From: Panaeolus papilionaceus
Taxonomy: Eukaryota; Basidiomycota; Agaricomycetes; Agaricales
Length of the DNA stretch: 64,000 nucleotides
Reading direction: 5' to 3'
Assembly (NCBI GenBank): GCA_015501605.1
Contig: JADNRZ010000023.1
Location: 124,001-188,000 of the forward strand
Part shown: positions 61,260 to 64,000 of the stretch, one piece after another
How the letters are laid out: each line of letters begins with the position of its first letter
Numbering within the stretch: the first letter of the stretch is position 1
The notes under the pieces: model-generated
Databases searched by the model: none
The model's input: the letters and a program-made list of their open reading frames with translations, nothing else
Told to the model about the DNA's origin: nothing
Made by a program: the position numbers and the translations under genes

Positions 61260-63654
61260 TCATGAAGCTCGAGCCGGAGGCAAAAGAGGCGCATCCTCTT
61301 CAGTGCTGCTGTGTCCATGGTGTACATAGCGCCGAACAAGCCTTGTGTTCTTAACCCCTCCCTCCGACTCCTCGACCTGTTCCACAATTTCGTATCCACC
61401 CCACTTGGGCAAAAGAATAGCCCAAAACCAATAATATACCCCACAAAACTGAATAGGTAGATTAGTACGGGTCCAGGGGACAATGCACTCATCTAGTAGG
61501 CGTAGTTGTGAATAGACTCACCAGAAGCAAGGCAATACCCGCGACACAGTACCTGAAATGCTATCTATCACGCCGCCAATGGTAGGTACAGAAGCGAACA
61601 CTTACGATGCATACCAGAAAGATACATCGCCACCGCGATTTTCGTCAGGGGGGACCCTAACGAAATGGCTTTAGAATCAAATTGAGAATCGCTGAGGAGA
61701 CTCGTACCAGGGCAAAACCAGCAACAAAATACAAGATATAAGATAAATGACGACGATGCTGTCATGAGCTTGGTAGGGTGACTTTGCGGTCTTTTCTTCC
61801 TTCCGTCTACGACGAATAGCCCAAATACCCATGCATAAAGCAGCTTGAAAGATCTAGTAAAAACAATCAGCACAGTGCCGTTCACGACGCAACAAATTCA
61901 AACCATCGCAGGATAAGATGATAAATCGACAAGGAAGTTGAATATATCTTTAGCAGGAACCAGAACCATCATAAAAATCATGATGAAAGCCTGGAAGAAT
62001 ATTGGTCTCGCAGGCGTTCCAAAGGGCTTGACTGACGAAAAGAAATTTGGGTAGGGTAGTAAGCCCTGCCTTGCTATTTCACGGTAGATTCGACCCTAAA
62101 ATTCAATTAGACCAAGGGAAACGCAGAACATGGACATACGTACAAATGCGACGGACTACGAGTCGTCCCAAAATTAGCCGAAAGAAACGCTGCATCACTT
62201 TGTGACTACTCACTGTCGAAAGCTGTAACGTTTTAGAGTCATAATGCTCGTTATGAAGTATCACTCACTGCTCCGCTGAGAGTGCTTATAGCAACCATAA
62301 AATCTAGGAACCTTCTTCCACCAGGCCCGTAAAGATTCTGGAAAAAGAGGGATGCAATCAAGGACCCCGAGGTTTCAAGCTGCTCTTTAGAGAGGGCAGC
62401 CACGAATGCTATATTCACGAATAAAAAGAGAGTAGAACCAAAGAGAATTGTGATGAGGCCGGCTAATCCAACGGTACGAACTGGGTCGGATGATTTGACT
62501 TCGGCCAGCATGTTGAACGAATTGTGCCACCCAAGGAATGCATGGTTTGACTTGATCTGATGATGCTTGAAGTCAGGTTGTGTAGAGAACAGACAAAAAA
62601 GTGTGCGTACAAAAGCTGTTGACAAAGCATTCAAGTTCCACACACTCCCGACGAACGGGTGACGGAAATTGGCGTATGGGTCTTCTACAGAGGTAAATCC
62701 AAGGAACATTGCTATGCCGTTGGCCACAATACTTGAGATAACCATCAGGATTACAGAGACTCGAATAAGCGACAGAGACAACTTACAAGCCAAGAAACAA
62801 GACTTTTACAGACGACAAAACATTGACAACCTTCAAGCAAAATCTAGTTGAAATGGATGCACCTGTTAAAACTATTAAGGATTGAAGTCAACATGGTGGA
62901 AGTGAGGAGCCTACATGTAGACACAACCAGTATTGTTGTAATACAAACTGCAACTTGATTTCTGGCATTTACTTCGATAGAAAAAGCAGACAAGAAATAT
63001 TGGCTAAATATGACAAAGGTGCTCGTTCCAGAGCTGGTCATCAAGGCTTTAGTTGGGAGGCATTCCGCTTACTCAAGAGAAAGATGCCATACCTAACCAG
63101 GATTGTTGTCAATGCAAATGCTATCGGCACTAGGAAACGAGGTTTGGGGTATGCTTGCTCAAGATATACCACGTCTCCGCCAGAGCGAAGAGGAAATAGT
63201 GATGCATATTCTGCGTATACGGCCAATCCAGCTTCACGAGTCTGAGCTGCGTGCGTTGTCCATAACATGAAATTGCAGCGTACCAAGGGCAAACAATGGT
63301 GCCAAAAGCCAGGAACCCAGTAAAAGCCCAACAGAGCCTAGTGATCCGAACATAATCCCTGGTATCGAATATATGCCAGAGCTGCCAAACGGGCCATGAA
63401 GTTGACAACAAGGCCTTGAACAGTGAAAACGAACCCAATCATTGCGCCAATGTTCATCATGACCGCCGAGGTCAAGGTGAGTTGTTGTCCCAGAGGGTTT
63501 GTCTGAATGAAGCCATTAATCAGATTTCTAGATCAATAATGATAAATTCGAATGCCTCTTCAACAGGTGCCCCTGGGATATGCCTTCCTTCAGATGATGG
63601 CTCCGCGTCGATGTCTTCTCCATCATCTCGAACTTGAAGAATTTCATAGGGCAT
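61260..63654 (-). CDS. APC-family amino acid permease (methionine permease-like), copy 2
   Basis: Tandem paralog of the previous gene. N-terminus MPYEILQVRDDGEDIDAEPS, then (after an intron that begins with GC) TNPLGQQLTLTSAVMMNIG, AMIGSGIYSIPGIMFGSLG, AGLAVYAEYASLFPLRSGG, VVYLEQAYPKPRFLVPIAF, FVIFSQYFLSA, VNVLSSVKVLFLG, GFTSVEDPYANFRHPF, LITILFGSTLFLFVNIAFVA, ASLFFQNLYGPGGRRFLDFM, RQGLLPYPNFFSS-type segment and the C-terminus VEQVEESEGGVKNTR ... LLPPARAS. Stop 61260-61262. Frames join across introns, so it looks intact. Substrate inferred from similarity only (methionine or other neutral amino acids). Confidence 0.82.
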
Positions 63655-63955
63655 GAAGACAACAACCCTGTTCAAGGCTCAAGGTGACTGTAGTCAAAGA
63701 AGCGTGTTATTATAACATGCTGACCGTTACCAGTACATAATTCAATGGGCTACATCACGGTGAGAAGACAAATTTGAACAGAATCAATTGAATCCTGATT
63801 CCCTAAACGCGGTTGCACGTGATCCAGGGGCGCTTTGCTGTTCATTACGATTGGACACGTAGACGATAAATTTATAGCAGCAAGCTCATTATTGACCAAC
63901 TCATCATACACCTCCTCCGTCTTTCTTTCTTCTTTCCTTTAGTTTCGGTTTTATA
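63655..63955. promoter_or_regulatory. Divergent promoter region at window end
   Basis: About 300 bp between permease copy 2 and the last partial gene. A TATA-like ATAAATTTATAGCA lies near 63866-63880, then a pyrimidine-rich stretch (63910-63940), typical of fungal core promoters. Confidence 0.45.
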
Positions 63956-64000
63956 ATGTTATCACCTCTTTTGTTGGTGGTACTTTTCCTAACTGCCTTT
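63956..64000 (+). CDS. Start of a probable secreted or membrane protein, truncated
   Basis: Fifteen codons from an ATG after a TATA/pyrimidine-rich leader: MLSPLLLVVLFLTAF. The uninterrupted hydrophobic run looks like a signal peptide. The rest is outside the window. Confidence 0.4.
   Translation, partial: MLSPLLLVVLFLTAF

Overview
The window looks like nuclear DNA of a filamentous basidiomycete, most likely an Agaricomycete mushroom-type fungus. The basis is gene architecture (many exons, introns of about 45-65 bp with GT/AG or occasional GC/AG ends and CTAAC-like branch sites) and gene content: tandem cytochrome P450s, WOPR (Gti1/Pac2) paralogs, orphan seven-TM proteins, an F-box/LRR-like protein and a mushroom-specific orphan family. 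I joined exons by eye from splice signals and family motifs, so exact junctions are inference even where the gene identity is firm.

Layout. 1-3330: 3' part of an oligopeptide (OPT) transporter. 3445-6712: IMD/BAR-like membrane-binding protein with a long disordered tail. 7266-8005 (minus): eIF1A. 9026-10363: Ras GTPase. 11667-18639: a local expansion of WOPR-domain genes (two apparently intact, one degenerate) interrupted by an orphan gene of a mushroom-restricted family. 18858-19766 (minus): CIA30-domain protein. 20576-22879 (minus): seven-TM GPCR with a long Ser/Pro tail. 23348-25862 (minus): DNA polymerase eta. 26382-28133: F-box/LRR-like protein. 28134-30961: 2.8 kb with no supportable gene. 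30962-33315: MFS sugar transporter, convergent with an intracellular GH13 alpha-amylase (34020-36836, minus). 38836-46880 (minus): tandem P450 array of a decayed copy and two apparently intact copies. 47832-49315 (minus): PP2A catalytic subunit, head to head with CCT5 (49536-51748). 52338-53199: small conserved mitochondrial-type protein. 53891-58313: two tandem seven-TM proteins. 58381-63654 (minus): two tandem methionine-permease-like transporters. 63956-64000: start of a probable secreted protein running off the end.

The window mixes single-copy housekeeping genes (eIF1A, Ras, Pol eta, PP2A, CCT5) with four tandemly duplicated accessory groups (WOPR, P450, 7TM, permease). Possible functional links: starch or glycogen breakdown products and sugar uptake (amylase plus hexose porter), nutrient and signal sensing (GPCR, Ras, WOPR regulators), and nitrogen or sulfur acquisition (OPT, permeases). 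I found no tRNA, rRNA, CRISPR array or intact transposon. I did not find a convincingly new biological system. The best leads are the WOPR/orphan cluster, a 4-nt micro-exon in the amylase active site, and the P450 birth-and-death array.
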